A DNA stretch of 64,000 nucleotides from Ulva prolifera (Eukaryota > Chlorophyta > Ulvophyceae > Ulvales > Ulvaceae), in assembly GCA_023078555.1 (NCBI GenBank), contig CM041198.1, positions 1,848,800-1,912,799 of the forward strand, in the 5' to 3' direction. The number at the start of each line of letters is the position of its first letter. Position 1 is the stretch's first letter. The notes under the pieces were generated by a model. It saw only the letters and a list, made by a program, of their open reading frames with translations, was not told the DNA's origin and made no database searches. The translations under genes and the position numbers were made by a program. Shown here one piece after another: positions 21,970 to 34,230 of this stretch.

Positions 21970-22931
21970 GACAGCGTTTCTGACAGTCTTTCCCTTCCTC
22001 GCGAGGAGGGTTAGCATTGAAGAGATCGAGATTTGACATCATGCAGTAGGATAGATGGTTCTTTGTTGCGCGCAACAACTGACCGATTGGTGGCTCGCAA
22101 GCCGACAAGTTGAAGAAAATAAGCCAACGCGTTCGCTTTTCCCAACGATGATCATTGAAAACAAGCTTCTCGACTTGTATCTAATAAAAAATATGCTACG
22201 AGCAAGCTTAATGATGCCTGTGCTTGTGACCGCGGTCTGAGCGCCGGCAGAACAGTGGAATGCCCGCCATGTTTGCGCTCAGACTTTGGCCAACAGCTTC
22301 CTGAACAAGACCATAAGAGACACAACGCAAACGTTCACCGATACAATGTCAAAAAACCCTATCCTATGCAGGTCAGACACGCAGTCCTTATTACAGGTAA
22401 AGTCAGGTTGCCAGCATTTCCATACCTTCTGCACACATCCTTATATGCACAATGAACACTCAAGATCATGGCGGGAGATCCACGCCAGAATCTCCTTCTC
22501 TACATCGGGACAATCCCGCTAACGGCTTTCCCCTGCACTGGATCCGCAGATCGATCGTGCATGGGTGCAATTGTCACCACAATGCTGCCCGCAAGCGCAT
22601 GAATTGTGACAGGATTCGGGCGGTCACCGGGAGGTAGTGGCAACGCAGCACTGTTCGAATGTAAGCGCGAGTGGAAGCGTCATATCGTAAGTTAAGTTGG
22701 GCGAAATGTTAAGTATGTGTGCGGAGTACATAGCACATGACGCCTGAGATCTGGGATCACACCTGCATGGTCACTATCTGAGTCAGATACTTGAACCATG
22801 ACCTTGGTCGACCTATACAGAGAGCTGGAATGTGTCTTCTCATTCGCGGGCTGGTGACTGCCACATGTCACCCCGTGCGTGCATTCGCATGTGCACCTTG
22901 CCTTGTGCGCTACGAGGCACTTTCACCACAA
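21970..22931 (-). mobile_element. Inverted copia LTR plus leader fragment, second copy
   Basis: Equivalent of 12180-13126 within the duplicated block, with the same opposed LTR arrangement and leader peptide remnant. Confidence 0.75.
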
Positions 22932-23405
22932 GCACTGGCCGCCACGCGCCAGGTGCCTTGTTCATCTTTGCGCGTACATGATGCATGTGTTCAGACCAAG
23001 AGCCATTTGATTGAAAGACAACACCCATGTACTTGTAGCTGTGAAAAGTCTCCAACTGCGACCCTCACAGCTGGAAGACAACTGGTGCGCCACCCCGCGG
23101 TTGATTGAACACCATAGTTTTGCACTTCGACACATTTGGTAAGGAGCGCCATGCATTGAAACAATCATTTATCGATTGCATCAATATGTCCATTGAGCCC
23201 TTCCGGTGTCAAGGACCTTGCATTGACATCATCTGCATACGTGAGTCCGGAAATTTAATCGGTGTCTGGTGAGTCAAGGGGAATGCAGAGTTCTTTCGGA
23301 CGGTTGTGCAGTGTTTCAAGCATATCATCAATTAAGACGTCAAGGAGAATGGTCGACAGTGTCGTGAGATAGCACCTCACGCTGGCGCAGGCCTGTGGTC
23401 ACAAT
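22932..23405 (-). pseudogene. LINE reverse transcriptase fragment, second copy
   Basis: Duplicate of the fragment at 13127-13600, with the same stops and YADD box, so both decayed before the duplication. Confidence 0.85.
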
Positions 23406-23479
23406 GCGTGAAACTCATGCATTGAGTCATAATGTACAATCATACACATGTGCCTGTCATGGCACACTTGTATAAACTA

Positions 23480-24320
23480 AGATCCTCGTGCTTCACGAAG
23501 ATCACCAAGTCAGAATCCCACAAGATACATACACGGGGCGCTTGCGCCGCACACACTTGTATGGTCACACACTCTATTGCATTTCACAAAGTCAGCTTAT
23601 AAAAGGTCGTGCACCTAATCATGCACGCGAACACAAGTGACCTCAGCTTATGAGGTCGCCTGTGCGACAAGTTACAACCATCCGCCACATCGGGCAGTCG
23701 CACGCGTCGCGGAGACGCGTTGCGCTTGCGCGCCGTCAGACTCAGCTGTGCACGTCAAAATGTACACATGCACGGACAGCTCAGTCTCGGCACCCCTCTA
23801 GTTACACACTGTGGCGGCTATGTCAAGATGCTGCACATTATCGCGCATAATCTCGGGATGAGATCCAGCTTTCAGCGTGTCGATCTCTGGCTCGCACCAC
23901 GCCACGCCCGCCCATGGGGCAGCATCGTGCGCAGCCTCCCTCAGAGATCCTCATGCACCACGCACTGCGCACAGAACACTATCAAACACTCACGCATTTC
24001 AGCGTGTCACCACAAGCCACTGGGGATCCCTCACTTATTGGGGATTCCATCAGATGACTGCGTAGGGTGCGCAGCATCTTGGCGAGGCCAGCCATAGCAG
24101 GGGGTAGTCCTGGGCGCATCACAAGCAGTATTTATACTGCGCGCTTGCTGGGTCCGACACAGCTCGCAATGGTTCGGATGGGGCGCTTCTATTGAGCACT
24201 TCTTCCATCTTGTCCTGCATACACGCATCCAATCTCTGTTTATTGTCGCCGCATAGGTCCTCGTGCCTGGCCGTGAGCCCACGCTTCCACTGTCAAGCTT
24301 TCCAAGGTACTCCGCTCAGA
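23480..24320. other. Spacer with TATA-like motif
   Basis: CTTATAAAAGG near 23597 looks like a TATA box, followed by CCTCAGCTTATGAGGTC. The downstream frame from 23650 (about 66 codons) has no recognisable motif. This could be a promoter relic of a mobile element. Nothing else is clear. Confidence 0.3.
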
Positions 24321-24329
24321 GACCAGAGA

Positions 24330-24790
24330 CCTCGCGTCCTAGACAGACCGGGGGTCGCCTTGACCGACCCTGAGGGTGATGGGGAAGTATGGTGATTCCT
24401 GGTCTTGGAAGCGCATTCTTAATTTCGTGTTTGAGAGCATGTGTGCAATGACCTGACCGGGACGGCCTGTCCCTCCTTTTTGGAGCGATTTGTATAACAG
24501 ACCGTCGCGCCACAGTATCACACAGTATCGTATGCTTTCCGCATGTTCAGGAAGAACGCATAAAGTGGAGTGTCCGCCGCGGCAGCCGCCCTGACACTGC
24601 GTGCAAGGGTGTGGACATGGTCTATGCAGCCGCGATCCTCACGGAATGCGGCTTGAGACTCGTGGAGGGCTATATTGTTCTGGAGGCGGCACCTGAGTAA
24701 TGCGCTGAAAATCTTTCGGAATATTGAAAGTAGTGTGATGCCCGGTAGTTGTAGGGGTCTACGAAAGACAGCCTACCATGGTCCTAAACA
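24330..24790 (-). pseudogene. LINE reverse transcriptase fragment (fingers and palm)
   Basis: On the minus strand: DPYNYR, then one frame over GITLLSIFRKIFSALL, HESQAAFREDRGCIDH, YAFFLNMRKAYDTV with the first catalytic aspartate position replaced by Asn, then in a third frame WRDGLLYKSLQKGG and VGQGDPRS. These are LINE RT blocks in the right order with at least two frameshifts. It covers the part of RT that precedes the piece at 13127-13600. Confidence 0.85.
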
Positions 24791-24799
24791 TGCCTGATC

Positions 24800-25600
24800 T
24801 GCCGACGAGGGCGATACACTGCTTTCCAGTGGTACAGAGTCACACATGTATGCAACAAGGTCGTCGCACGTAAGCTGGATGGAAGGACAAATGTCACATA
24901 TGCTAGCAGGACGTGCCAAACTTATGTGATGCAGAGTCTGTGCCTGGGACTGCCGTGATTGACTGTTGACAACGCCCAGCGCTATGGAGTACAAAATGCA
25001 ACAACCAACCTGCCCCAAGCCAGGGCGACAGAGCGCAAGCAACAGTCTCGCCAGACCCGAAAGGTCCTCTCAAATACCTCCGGTGAATATCATGTGCATA
25101 CTAGCTTCTAGCGACGCGGTCGATGGCGTCCCAGGGAAGCAAACATGGCAGAGCGTGCATTGTGCCGCCCGCAGCAACACAACAGATGATTTATGACGCA
25201 TCAGGATGCACTACAGGCATATTAGGGTATTCTGAGGCCATTGGGCATGCTTCCGGTGCCTCTGGGCGAGTTCTCGCGCTCGCTGGGCACAATGGGTCCT
25301 TTTGCCCAGCAAATGCACGCGGATTTCGGGCAAAAGGTCTCGCCCAACGATTAAAAGCAAATATGCAGCAGCATTTATGAGATTACTGTGAGTCTATAAA
25401 TGTTCTCAGCGCTGTCTGGAGCTTTCTGAGGTGCTCGCGCTTCAATTGGACGTGCATGAGGCCTGAGTGCCTACCCCCCTCCTGCCACCAACATACAGGC
25501 TCCTCACCACACTGCCACGGCCCATCATGTGCATGTCTCATATCGCGGCAGTGGCAGTGGTCACTCGGCAAGGGACAGGTCCCAAACCTCTGCGGCAGCA
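24800..25600. other. Spacer, nothing recognised
   Basis: Short open frames only. 25220-25350 contains alternating GGGCAT/GGGCAA-like strings without clear periodicity. Confidence 0.35.
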
Positions 25601-25619
25601 TGCATGTCTGTACCGAACC

Positions 25620-28560
25620 ATGGTTCCAGCACCTTGAACCTGCGTCCGTGCCACCTCACGCTGCGCCACGATCCGCGGCCTTCCAGCTCTGGCATAAAAC
25701 AGCCATCTAAGGGTGGGCTGTCCGGACCAGAACACAACTCATGGGGACATAGTCAACAGGTCCAGAGGATGGTCGAATGGGGACACAGGCATTGGACCTT
25801 GCACACGTGTCCAAACTGTGATGGATCACCATGCGCGGCGACCGCGGTATACCACCCCGCATTGCCTGTGTGCTGGTTCCAGCGCCACGTGTCAGCGCCG
25901 TGCGCAAGTGTGTCTCTTCTTCCGTTCTGCGCAAGTGTCTGTTCTTGGGCGCTGCAGCATGCATTTTACAGGCCGCAGCCTTTGCAGCAGCGCAAGCCCG
26001 TGCCTCTGCGAGTCTGCCCATGCATGCCTACATTCAGGCAGCCGACTTGCGATCAGAACCAATAAGCATATCTGCTGGTTGGTTCTGATCAAAAGGTGCC
26101 CCTTCCCTCTGTCAACTGCGCACCTTGTATCTCGCATCTACATCAGCTCGGGCCGAACAGGGTCAGATCAACAACAACTTGAAGACACGGACACCTGAGC
26201 AGTGCAGTTTCCGAGTCACCATGTGCCATGCATATTGTGGGCAACAGTTGCCAGCACCTCAAGCCACTGAAGGCAGGGCATACAATGTCACAGCAGTGCA
26301 CACTGGAAGCATGACCAGTTCGACAGTCTGTAGGAAGCAGCCGAAACCCAGGTGCATGACAGCAAACATGTACAGCATCAGTACGTGGACATCCCTTCTG
26401 CCTCAAGTCCAGTATGTGGTCTGTTCCTGTTGGCTGGGGGTTTACTGCAGGCGAGAGGTCTCCTTTGGAGTTACGGTTGCCAGCAGCCGAGGCAATCGGG
26501 CAGAGTGGACTGACTCAGTCAGATTGCAGGGACAGCGCAAATGATGCAGGCTCTGATGTACATAATCTAATAGATGGGAGAGGAGCCTGGTCAGCAACGC
26601 CTAGTGAACCTACGATGGCTCGGCAGTAGCTTGATGGAACAGCAGAAAGCACAGGCAGTAAGGAAACAGGGGAATGTGAGTGGCTACTATGAGGACGCAC
26701 TTGCGGAACGTGTGCTCCTCATGGGTGCCAAGTGCAGTAATCAGGCCCTTAACAATTGCGATCGTGGATAATGCTGTAGCAAGTACTGCTAGGGCCACAT
26801 ACTTCGAGCAGGCCGCTGGTGTCCTAACCAGAAGCACTCACTGCGCTGGACCTGAAGAGTGAAGGAGGTCAACATGTGCGGGTGACAAGAGTCAGAAGTC
26901 ACTGTGGACTCCAGGCAAAAGACGTGCAGTTGTGAGTCCCAGGCAGGAAAGGCTGCAGTGGCACTTTGTCAAGGCTGAACCAGATCTGCAAGGGCTGCTT
27001 GCTGAGAATCAAAGTAGAGCGTACTCGCTGCACAAGGAGGCACACGAAGCCAAAGTCTGTGACATTGTTCATGCTGCAAACGGTTGCCAACACTGATACG
27101 GCCAGAGCTTGTTCCAGAGCGAGCTTTGGGCTGTCCTCAGCCTTCTGTTCATGGACAAGAACCTGGCCAATCCACAGACCGCAGCGGACATGTCAATAGC
27201 TGCGATCACGCGGCTATGAAAACGGACAATAATTGTGCTGCCGTCAAAGGCGCCAGACTCAGGTAGCCGTCAACAAAGCGCTTGTGAAGCTGGTTAGTGG
27301 TTGACAAGGCATGCGGTTGATGTGGGGCCTACAGAGGTAGAAACCCATGGTACAGACCAGAAAACATGAAAACGGCTTCTGATACCGTTATGATCCATGT
27401 CTCCGAAGACACACCACCTAGGTAAAGGTCGCCGTATGCCCAATGTCAGCACGATTGCAGCCAGTGAGCACAGCAGCGAAGGCCGGCTGTACAATGCTTC
27501 CCAGCTCTCAGACTGCATAGTGCACATGCCTAGCCGATTACATACGTGGCTGCAGAGTGACTTACTCGGCGCAGTCACTGCTCCTGGTTTACTGCTGTCC
27601 GTTACAACATGCACACACCCGTATTGTGGCAGAAACGCTGAGCCGGGAGCATCTGCACGCAAGACGTTGACATGTAATGCGCTTTACCATCAGTCCGTTG
27701 TAAGAACGGCTTGCTAAATACCGGTACAGGTCGTATGTACAACAGGAGTGAACGGAGATGTTGAAGACCCATCAGTCACACAGGAGTCGCACAGATTCCG
27801 CAATTCGTGCACACATCAACGACCCCGTAATGTATTCTTGGCCTAAATATGTATCTAGCAGCATAATCTGTTGTTTGGATGCGACTGGGCTTGCGTCAAC
27901 GTGTGCCATGGACGATAAGCAAGCTCGTGCTGCAGATACTCTGTCGCTCCCAGCTCGCCGCAGCTATAAGCATCCTCAAACAGCAAACATGGCGTATACA
28001 CATGACTCACCCCGCCAGGGCCGTTCCAAGAATCATCTAGGACGGATTTACGAGTCGCTGTCTGGATTGATGCCATCCATTGGATGGCAGTTCAATAGGC
28101 TCAAGGGATACATTTTCCCTCAGGTCTCCCCTTGAGACCACAAGACATGAGCAGCAAGCTTGTAGAGCCATTTTTTAAACTCTGCGGTCAGTCGGGGCAG
28201 AAAAGCGTACTAGGAACACAGCATGAGTCGCTGACAGGCGACAACGGCATCACTGACGCCATGTAAATCCAATCATCGGCGTGAGGATTCCGATTACGTA
28301 GCTTCACAACGCAGCCACACATTTGCGATCAGCAGCAAGCGAGCGATCAGCGACAGCCGGGAGCGACACTACGCCAGAGATACGACGAAACGTTTCAGTT
28401 TACCAGACAATTTACTTCTCACGCCCGTCATCAAGGGTAAAATTGCTTCTGGGCTGATGCCGTGCGTGCACAGTGGCGAAGTCGAACTCTGTTCATGTAG
28501 AGTGCGTCATGCATGTTGCTGATGCCGTGAGCATCACTGGTAGCCAGCATTCGCACACAC
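25620..28560 (-). pseudogene. Membrane protein family, copy A, degraded
   Basis: Homologous along its length to copies B and C. Exon 1 survives near 27600-27000 with LCSHVCNRLGM and SESWEALYSRP but shifts frame after about 27470 and contains stops. Exon 2 is near 26830-26697 (ACSKYVALAVLATAL, EEHTFRK), followed by the usual GTGCGT donor. The conserved first half of exon 3 is deleted between about 26500 and 26580; only the 3' tail remains (about 26250-26500). The flanks on both sides match those of B and C, so the duplicated unit is larger than the gene. Confidence 0.75.
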
Positions 28561-28884
28561 CTTTGAGGGCAGCAGCAGCCCGGTGGGGAGCTGCAGCTGC
28601 CACAACAGTCGGCCTCCTTAAAAGGTACCACATTGGAGACCCTGCCCTGCGCCAATTCTGCAAGCTTAAGGCCGCTCGCGAGCTCAGGTGGGGATTCAGC
28701 AGTGCAGTTCAGCGCTGAACTGCATTCTTCCAGAGAGCGCCAGCTGATGATAGAACTAGTTTCACTGTCGACCAGCAAAGTACATTTAACTGAGGTTATG
28801 AAAATCATACAAGTGTACGCTACTGATAAAAACTAGGTGCGTCACTCACCCGGCGGCCCCCTAGAGCTCATCACTGCCAATGTA

Positions 28885-29077
28885 GTATATATACTACAGT
28901 ATATACTGTAGTATATATATTACAGCATATACATATATATGCATCCTACTATGCATCCTACTATGCATCCAGTCCCATCATATATGTCATATGAACACCA
29001 CTAGTCTCAGCACTGATCATGATCATGATCAGTGCTGAGACTGTGGAGCACAGGCACTCGAGTGCCTGTGCTCCACA
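28885..29077. repeat. Cluster of perfect palindromes
   Basis: Three perfect inverted repeats without spacer: 34 bp centred on TATA at 28886-28919, 40 bp at 29003-29042 (AGTCTCAGCACTGATCATGA and its complement) and 36 bp at 29042-29077 (TGTGGAGCACAGGCACTC and its complement). The last two share base 29042. ATGCATCCTACT repeats lie between. Such arms can form cruciforms. Confidence 0.95.
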
Positions 29078-29625
29078 CACAGCTCATAGTAGTACTACAC
29101 ATAGTCCTAGACCAGCACGTGCCGCTCCCCCGCAGGATTCACAGTGCCATGCTCGTGCGCGAACATCGACCAATCGCAAGAGGCACCCGGGAGGTACGGA
29201 GCACGAAAGCAAGCGAAGAGAGGGCTCTCCATCCAAATCCAAGCAGGCACACAGAGAATCTTCAGATTGGTGTGCAATCAGTTGAGGTAGCATCTATATG
29301 AGCAGTGCGTCCTGGACTCCCCCCGTTGTGGACCACATGCATGCCTGGAAATGCTCCCGCTGAGACAAGTTGCACAAAACTCAGTGATGGCGCACGATGT
29401 GCTAGCTGCATCTCGCAGCAGTGATGGTCTTCACCACTGGTAGCAAACATAAGTCTCAGACCTTGGAGTTGAAATTTGGGTGATGTACCAGTCATAAGAC
29501 CGCCTCGACTTCCCACCAACATGCAGTGACCTCGTCACTCTGCCACATCTCATCTGATGCATGTGCCATTGCACGGCTGTGCGCACTCGGAAAAATAAAG
29601 CTGTGAAAACTAGCTAACTGCAACA

Positions 29626-29811
29626 GCATGCATGTTTTCCATCCATACTGCCTCCATTGCACCTGGGAAGTACATCTGTGCTAGGCAAGCATGCATGTTT
29701 TCCATCCATACTGCCTCCATTGCACCTGGGAAGTACATCTGTGCTAGGCAAGCATGCATGTTCTCCATCCATACTGCCTCCATTGCACCTGGGAAGTACA
29801 TCTGTGCTGCC
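29626..29811. repeat. 63-bp tandem repeat, about 3 copies
   Basis: Unit starting GCATGCATGTTTTCCATCCA at 29626, 29689 and 29752, nearly identical. 63 is a multiple of three, so open frames run through it on both strands, but they look like shadows. It lies at the 3' flank of copy B. Confidence 0.92.
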
Positions 29812-30304
29812 TGGCGCTGCGCCACGGTCCATGGCCTTCCAGATTGGGCATTCTAGCTACAGCGTGGGCCTTCCATAGTACGCCTGAGGCTCCCGCAGTC
29901 TGCAGGTCCAGAAGATGGCTGCATGCGGACACAGCCAGTTCACAACGCACATGTGTCCAAACTGTGATGGATTGCCTCCTGTGACATCCGCATATCACCA
30001 TCTCGCGTAGCCTGTGTGCCGGATCCAGGGTTACGTGTCAGCGCCCTGCACGAGTGTGTCTCTTCTTGGGCACCGCAGCTCATGATGACCGGCCGCAGCC
30101 TTTGCAGCAGTGCAGAACATCACATCTGAGAGTCTGCCCACTCATGCACATGCTCGATTGGCTGCCTCCGTCCACTTTGTCTCGCGTCGGTTTGGGCCGA
30201 AATCCGTTGACCGGAGACAGGTAAGTTGACGAGACAAAATACATACACCTGAGCAGCGCAGTTGCAGGTTGACCGCGTGCTGTGACTGTGAGGGCAATAA
30301 GTAA

Positions 30305-31975
30305 TCAAAGGCATGCCATACGATGCCGAAGCACTGCACGTGTAAACTGCCAGGATGATGTGGTAGACAGTCTATCTGAAACAGTCGCAACACAGGCGCT
30401 CTCATGCCAGAGTACAGCATCAGCACATGGACATGCCTGTTGCAGCTGCTTCAAGTCCAGCATCTGGTGTGGTGTCGCTGGCTGGGGATGAACTGCAGAC
30501 GAGTAGCCTCTTGTGGAGTGAGTGTTGCCAGCAGCCGAGGCCCTTGGGCGCAGCGCATTCGCCGCAGTGCTGACACGGAGGGAGACGCGAACAGCTGTAT
30601 TCCGAACAGCCAGCATCACTTTGCGAACTCCGATTGCTGCCACGATGAATGTGGCCATAGAGAAGCCGCAGGAGACGAACTGGAAGGCTACCTCGCGGTG
30701 CAGAGCCGGCCGGTCCTGGCCAGCTGCGGTGAACTTCGCAGCAGTGCTTGCATCTGTGAACAGCTTGAGCAGTGTCACGACCACCTCCCCGAGCTGGCTG
30801 AGGAGGACCAGTGGGCGCAGGTACCTCTGACGCCTGCATGTCACTGTCCTGTGACTGTCCGGAGAGGAGCCTGCAGAGCATCGCCTGATGCCCAAATCAA
30901 CACCGTGCTTGTTTCGAGAGAGCGCTGTGCATGCCAGGCTTCCCGCGACATGTGTGTGCTTGGCAATGGCGTTGCAGGAAGAGCAGAAAGCACAGCTAAT
31001 GGGAACCATGCGGGGCATCTGACAGGCAATTGTGACGACGCACTTCCGAAACGTGTGCTCCTCTTGGGTGCCAAGTGCCGTAATGAGATCCTTCGCAATG
31101 GCAATTGCAGGGAAGGCTGTGGAAAGCACTGCTAGGGCTACGTACTTTGAGCATGCCGCTTGTGCGCCGAACCAGAAGCACTCACTACGCTGGACCTGAA
31201 GGACAACCAAAGTCTGAACAATTCATTGACGAGGCTATAAGACCACTGTGAAATTGTGGAAGAATGCCAGGATGTGCTGATAGCAGATATTGTGTAAGGC
31301 TGAGCTAGGCAGATCTGCAAGGGCTTGCCGGAAATCAGTCGGAAGTAGGGAACAGCGCACTTGCTCCACAAGGAGGCGGACGAAGCCGAAGTCTGTGACA
31401 TCGTTCATGCTGCGAACGGTGGCCACCACTGCTGCAACCAGAGCCCTCTCCAGAGCGAGCTTCGGCCCATCCTTAGATTTCTGTTCATGAGCGAGAACTT
31501 GGCCAACGACAGCGAATCCAAACAGCCCGGCAGACATGACAATAGCTGTGGTAGCGCGGCTATGGTACGGGACGATAGCCATGCCGCCAACGTAAGGCGC
31601 CAGACTCAGGTACAGTAGACACGGAGTGCTGGTAACGGTGCACGCTATATTCCAGGGCATGCGGGTGATGTGGGGTCCGCAGAGGTAGATCCCCATGAAC
31701 AGGTACAGTCCGCAGCACATCAAGCCGGCTTCTGGGATTGTTACACTCCATTGGCTCCAAGGGACGCCTCCAAGAAACAGGACGCCATATGACCCGTGTG
31801 CCAGCACCATAGCAGCAAGAGTGCACAGCAGTGTAGGAAGTGGCCTGCTACACAGTGCTTCCCAGCTCTCAGCAGCCATGGGCCACATGCCTAGCCGAGC
31901 ATACATCTGGCTGCATTCTGACACACTTGGCACTGTCTCTGCTCCTGGTGTACTGTTGTCCGTTGCAGAGTGCAC
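30305..31975 (-). CDS. Multi-pass membrane protein, family copy B
   Basis: Three minus-strand exons, 31975-31361, 31195-31044 and 30833-30305, joined in phase (GTGCGC and GTGCGT donors, CAG acceptors) give about 431 residues. I do not recognise the family. Exon 1 holds several hydrophobic segments (LCTLAAMVLAHGSYGVLFLG, GLYLFMGIYLCGP, LLYLSLAPYVGGMAIVP, IVMSAGLFGFAVVGQVLAHE), exon 2 one (ACSKYVALAVLSTAFPAIAI) and exon 3 two more, so 7-8 passes are likely. Exon 3 opens with RQRYLRPLVLLSQLGEV, followed by an Ala/Thr-rich loop. The 210-bp second intron has no stop and is a multiple of three, so its retention would insert 70 residues in frame. It is a tandem paralogue of copies A and C; no function is inferred. 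Confidence 0.75.
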
Positions 31976-32879
31976 AGGCCCATGTTGTGGCAGAAATTCT
32001 GAGCCGTGTATAGCTGCACGTGAAACATCGACATGTATTGTGACTCGTCATCAATTCGTTGCAGACCCAGCTTGCAAAGTAACAGTAGTGACTGTATGTG
32101 CAACAGGAGAAAACAACGATGTTGATCACACATCAGTCATGCACCAGTCGCACAGCGGTCACACATCGCAAATGCAAAAGTCAACGGACTTTTGACGTCT
32201 GGATGGCCTGTAGAACATCAACAGTACGGATCTGTTAGCTTCGTGAGATGCAATTGGCTCGCGTGAATGTGTGTCGGAGACAACCAGCACAGCTCATGCT
32301 GTACATACTTTGTCGATCCTAGCTCGCCGCAGGTATAAGGATCCTGTCCGATCAGACACGCAGATATATAGACATCAGGTAAGCAGCCAGGTCGGCTGTG
32401 GGGATCAGGCATGCCATCTCTGCAAGCCGCTCTCTGGACGGATGTCATGCCTGATGTGCAGTTTCACAGAGACGAAAGATGTAGTTTCCATCAAATTATC
32501 TGCTTGCGAATACAAAGCATACACAGTTTCTGCAGCCATTTCTTGCACACGAAGGTCAGTCTTGGCAGAAGATCGTACCGGGAACGCAGCATGAGTCGCT
32601 GACCGGCGACGACGGCATCCCTCAACCCAAGATAGAAAGATGCAGCAATTGTCAGCAACAGCCGCTTTGGTGAGCTTTGCAATGCAACCGCACATCCGCC
32701 ATCAGCAGCAAGCGCGCGATCAGCGACAACCAGGAGCGACACCAGCTATAGCCTGGCAGGCCAGGTACAACGAATTTCGCCATTTACAAGTGGAGACCAG
32801 ACAGTCGAAGTTGTTCTCACATCCGGCATGAAATGTGAAATCGCCTCCGGGGTCATGCCGTATTTGCCCAGCGGCCATG

Positions 32880-33400
32880 TCAAAACCTGTTTATGTAGTG
32901 TTCGTCACATATGTGCTAGATGCTGTGAGCATTACTTGCAGCTAGTATGCGCACCCAGCAGATCGGCGGCGAGCAGGAGCTGCCGAATGAGTCGGCTCCC
33001 TCACATGGCACCCCATTGGACGGCCACCCCCAACCCCATGTGCACAAGCTCCCCTTCTCCGGTACCCCTTCTAGCGCCCTCCCCCGATCTCCCCTCCAGT
33101 TCCCCCTCGAGTTCGCCCTCCAGTCCTCCCTCCATGACCCCCTCCAGTTTTTCCCCTCCGGTGCCCCCGCTGACCCCTCCTCCAGTTCGCCGTCAATGGA
33201 TCCAGCCCCCTGTCCAGAACCCCATCCGTGCCCCCTTCCGACCCCCCTCCAGTGCCCCCGTCTGCCCTTCCGATCCCTCCTCCTTCCCCCCGCCCATGCT
33301 CCCACCTCCTCCAAGTCCACCACCTCCGCCCCCACACGTGCTGCCGCTCAGCAGGGGACATCCTTGCATGCTTTCTGGGCGCGCCGCTAACTGCTAATCA
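32880..33400. repeat. Pyrimidine-rich minisatellite
   Basis: From about 33050 to 33330 the plus strand is a degenerate array of CCCTCCAGTTC/CCCCCTCCAG-type units. Translation on either strand gives Pro/Ser- or Gly/Arg-rich frames that I regard as non-coding. Confidence 0.7.
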
Positions 33401-34230
33401 ACGGCGGTGATGCATGCATCATGACTCATCCGATGGCCTCCTAGCACATGCGCGCTGCAGTGCGCCGCGGCAGACGCTGTTGACTGACACAGGTGCGCAA
33501 ACACGGCAGAGCAGGAGCCAGCACCTTCAGCTTGACCCCGGTGTGTCATGAGACGCACAGCCGGGTTAGCGCGGCTGAGTTTGCAACTGCATTCCTGATT
33601 AAGCTTGCCGATGTGGCTCAAGTGCCTGCCGCGGCCTCCACACGGGTATTCGTTGACTTCGGGATGCAGACACTTCTACTGCGCAGATGCCTGCCAGGTC
33701 TGTGGTGCTGCCCCCACTAAGGCATGTGTGCGGACGTCGCTACTGTTGCTGCACGGCAGTTTGCTCTGGTGAAGACAGTCAGGCAAGCCCCGACGAGCGT
33801 GCTGTGGTCTTCTAGTGATATGGCCGCTGTACCACTGGACTGCCACACGTACAGATGCTGTTGGTAAACAGTCTATCGTGGCAGCATCTGTACAGATGCA
33901 CATGTACATGCACATGTCTCCACCCCGCTGCCGTGACCTGTGAGATGCCTGGAAGTGGTCCCGCTGGAAGGCGATTGCAGACCAAAGGCAGTGCGGCTGG
34001 ATACTGTGCATTGCCGACCACTGCACATGCTCTCTCCACCCTCGATGTGCCTGGCAATGCACCACATTTGCCCACATGTTCATTTCGCCGATTTCCGGGA
34101 ACAGCCATGGCCCACCACAGATAGGTTGATGCATCATTACATGGAAGCGCCGCACGGCAGGGGGCGATTTCAACGTCTCTGTCAAAAAATGCGTACTGAT
34201 ACACGTTCTATGCCATGAACACCTTGAAAC
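33400..34230. other. Spacer between membrane gene copies B and C
   Basis: No gene recognised. A 14-bp inverted repeat lies at about 33847-33903 (ACAGATGCTG / CAGCATCTGT). Open frames of both strands overlap and lack motifs. Confidence 0.35.

Larger units (their letters stand above)
19600..23479 (+). repeat. Near-identical duplicate of 9311-13674
   Basis: The two blocks match end to end with few substitutions. The right copy has one 471-bp unit fewer (1.6 copies, starting 20606 and 21077) and lacks 15 bp found at about 11693-11707. It starts at the first base of the MITE terminal repeat and ends after ACTTGTATAAACTA. It includes the end of copia RNase H, the LTR copies, the SINE-like insert and the LINE relic. 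AGAT flanks both ends of this copy (before 19600 and after 23479). Confidence 0.93.

Noticed and set aside
23597..23850. TATA-like box with a short downstream frame as a gene
   Set aside because: The frame is short, basic and motif-free; more likely an element remnant.
32940..33397. Proline-rich proteins on both strands
   Set aside because: They translate a pyrimidine-rich minisatellite in every frame.
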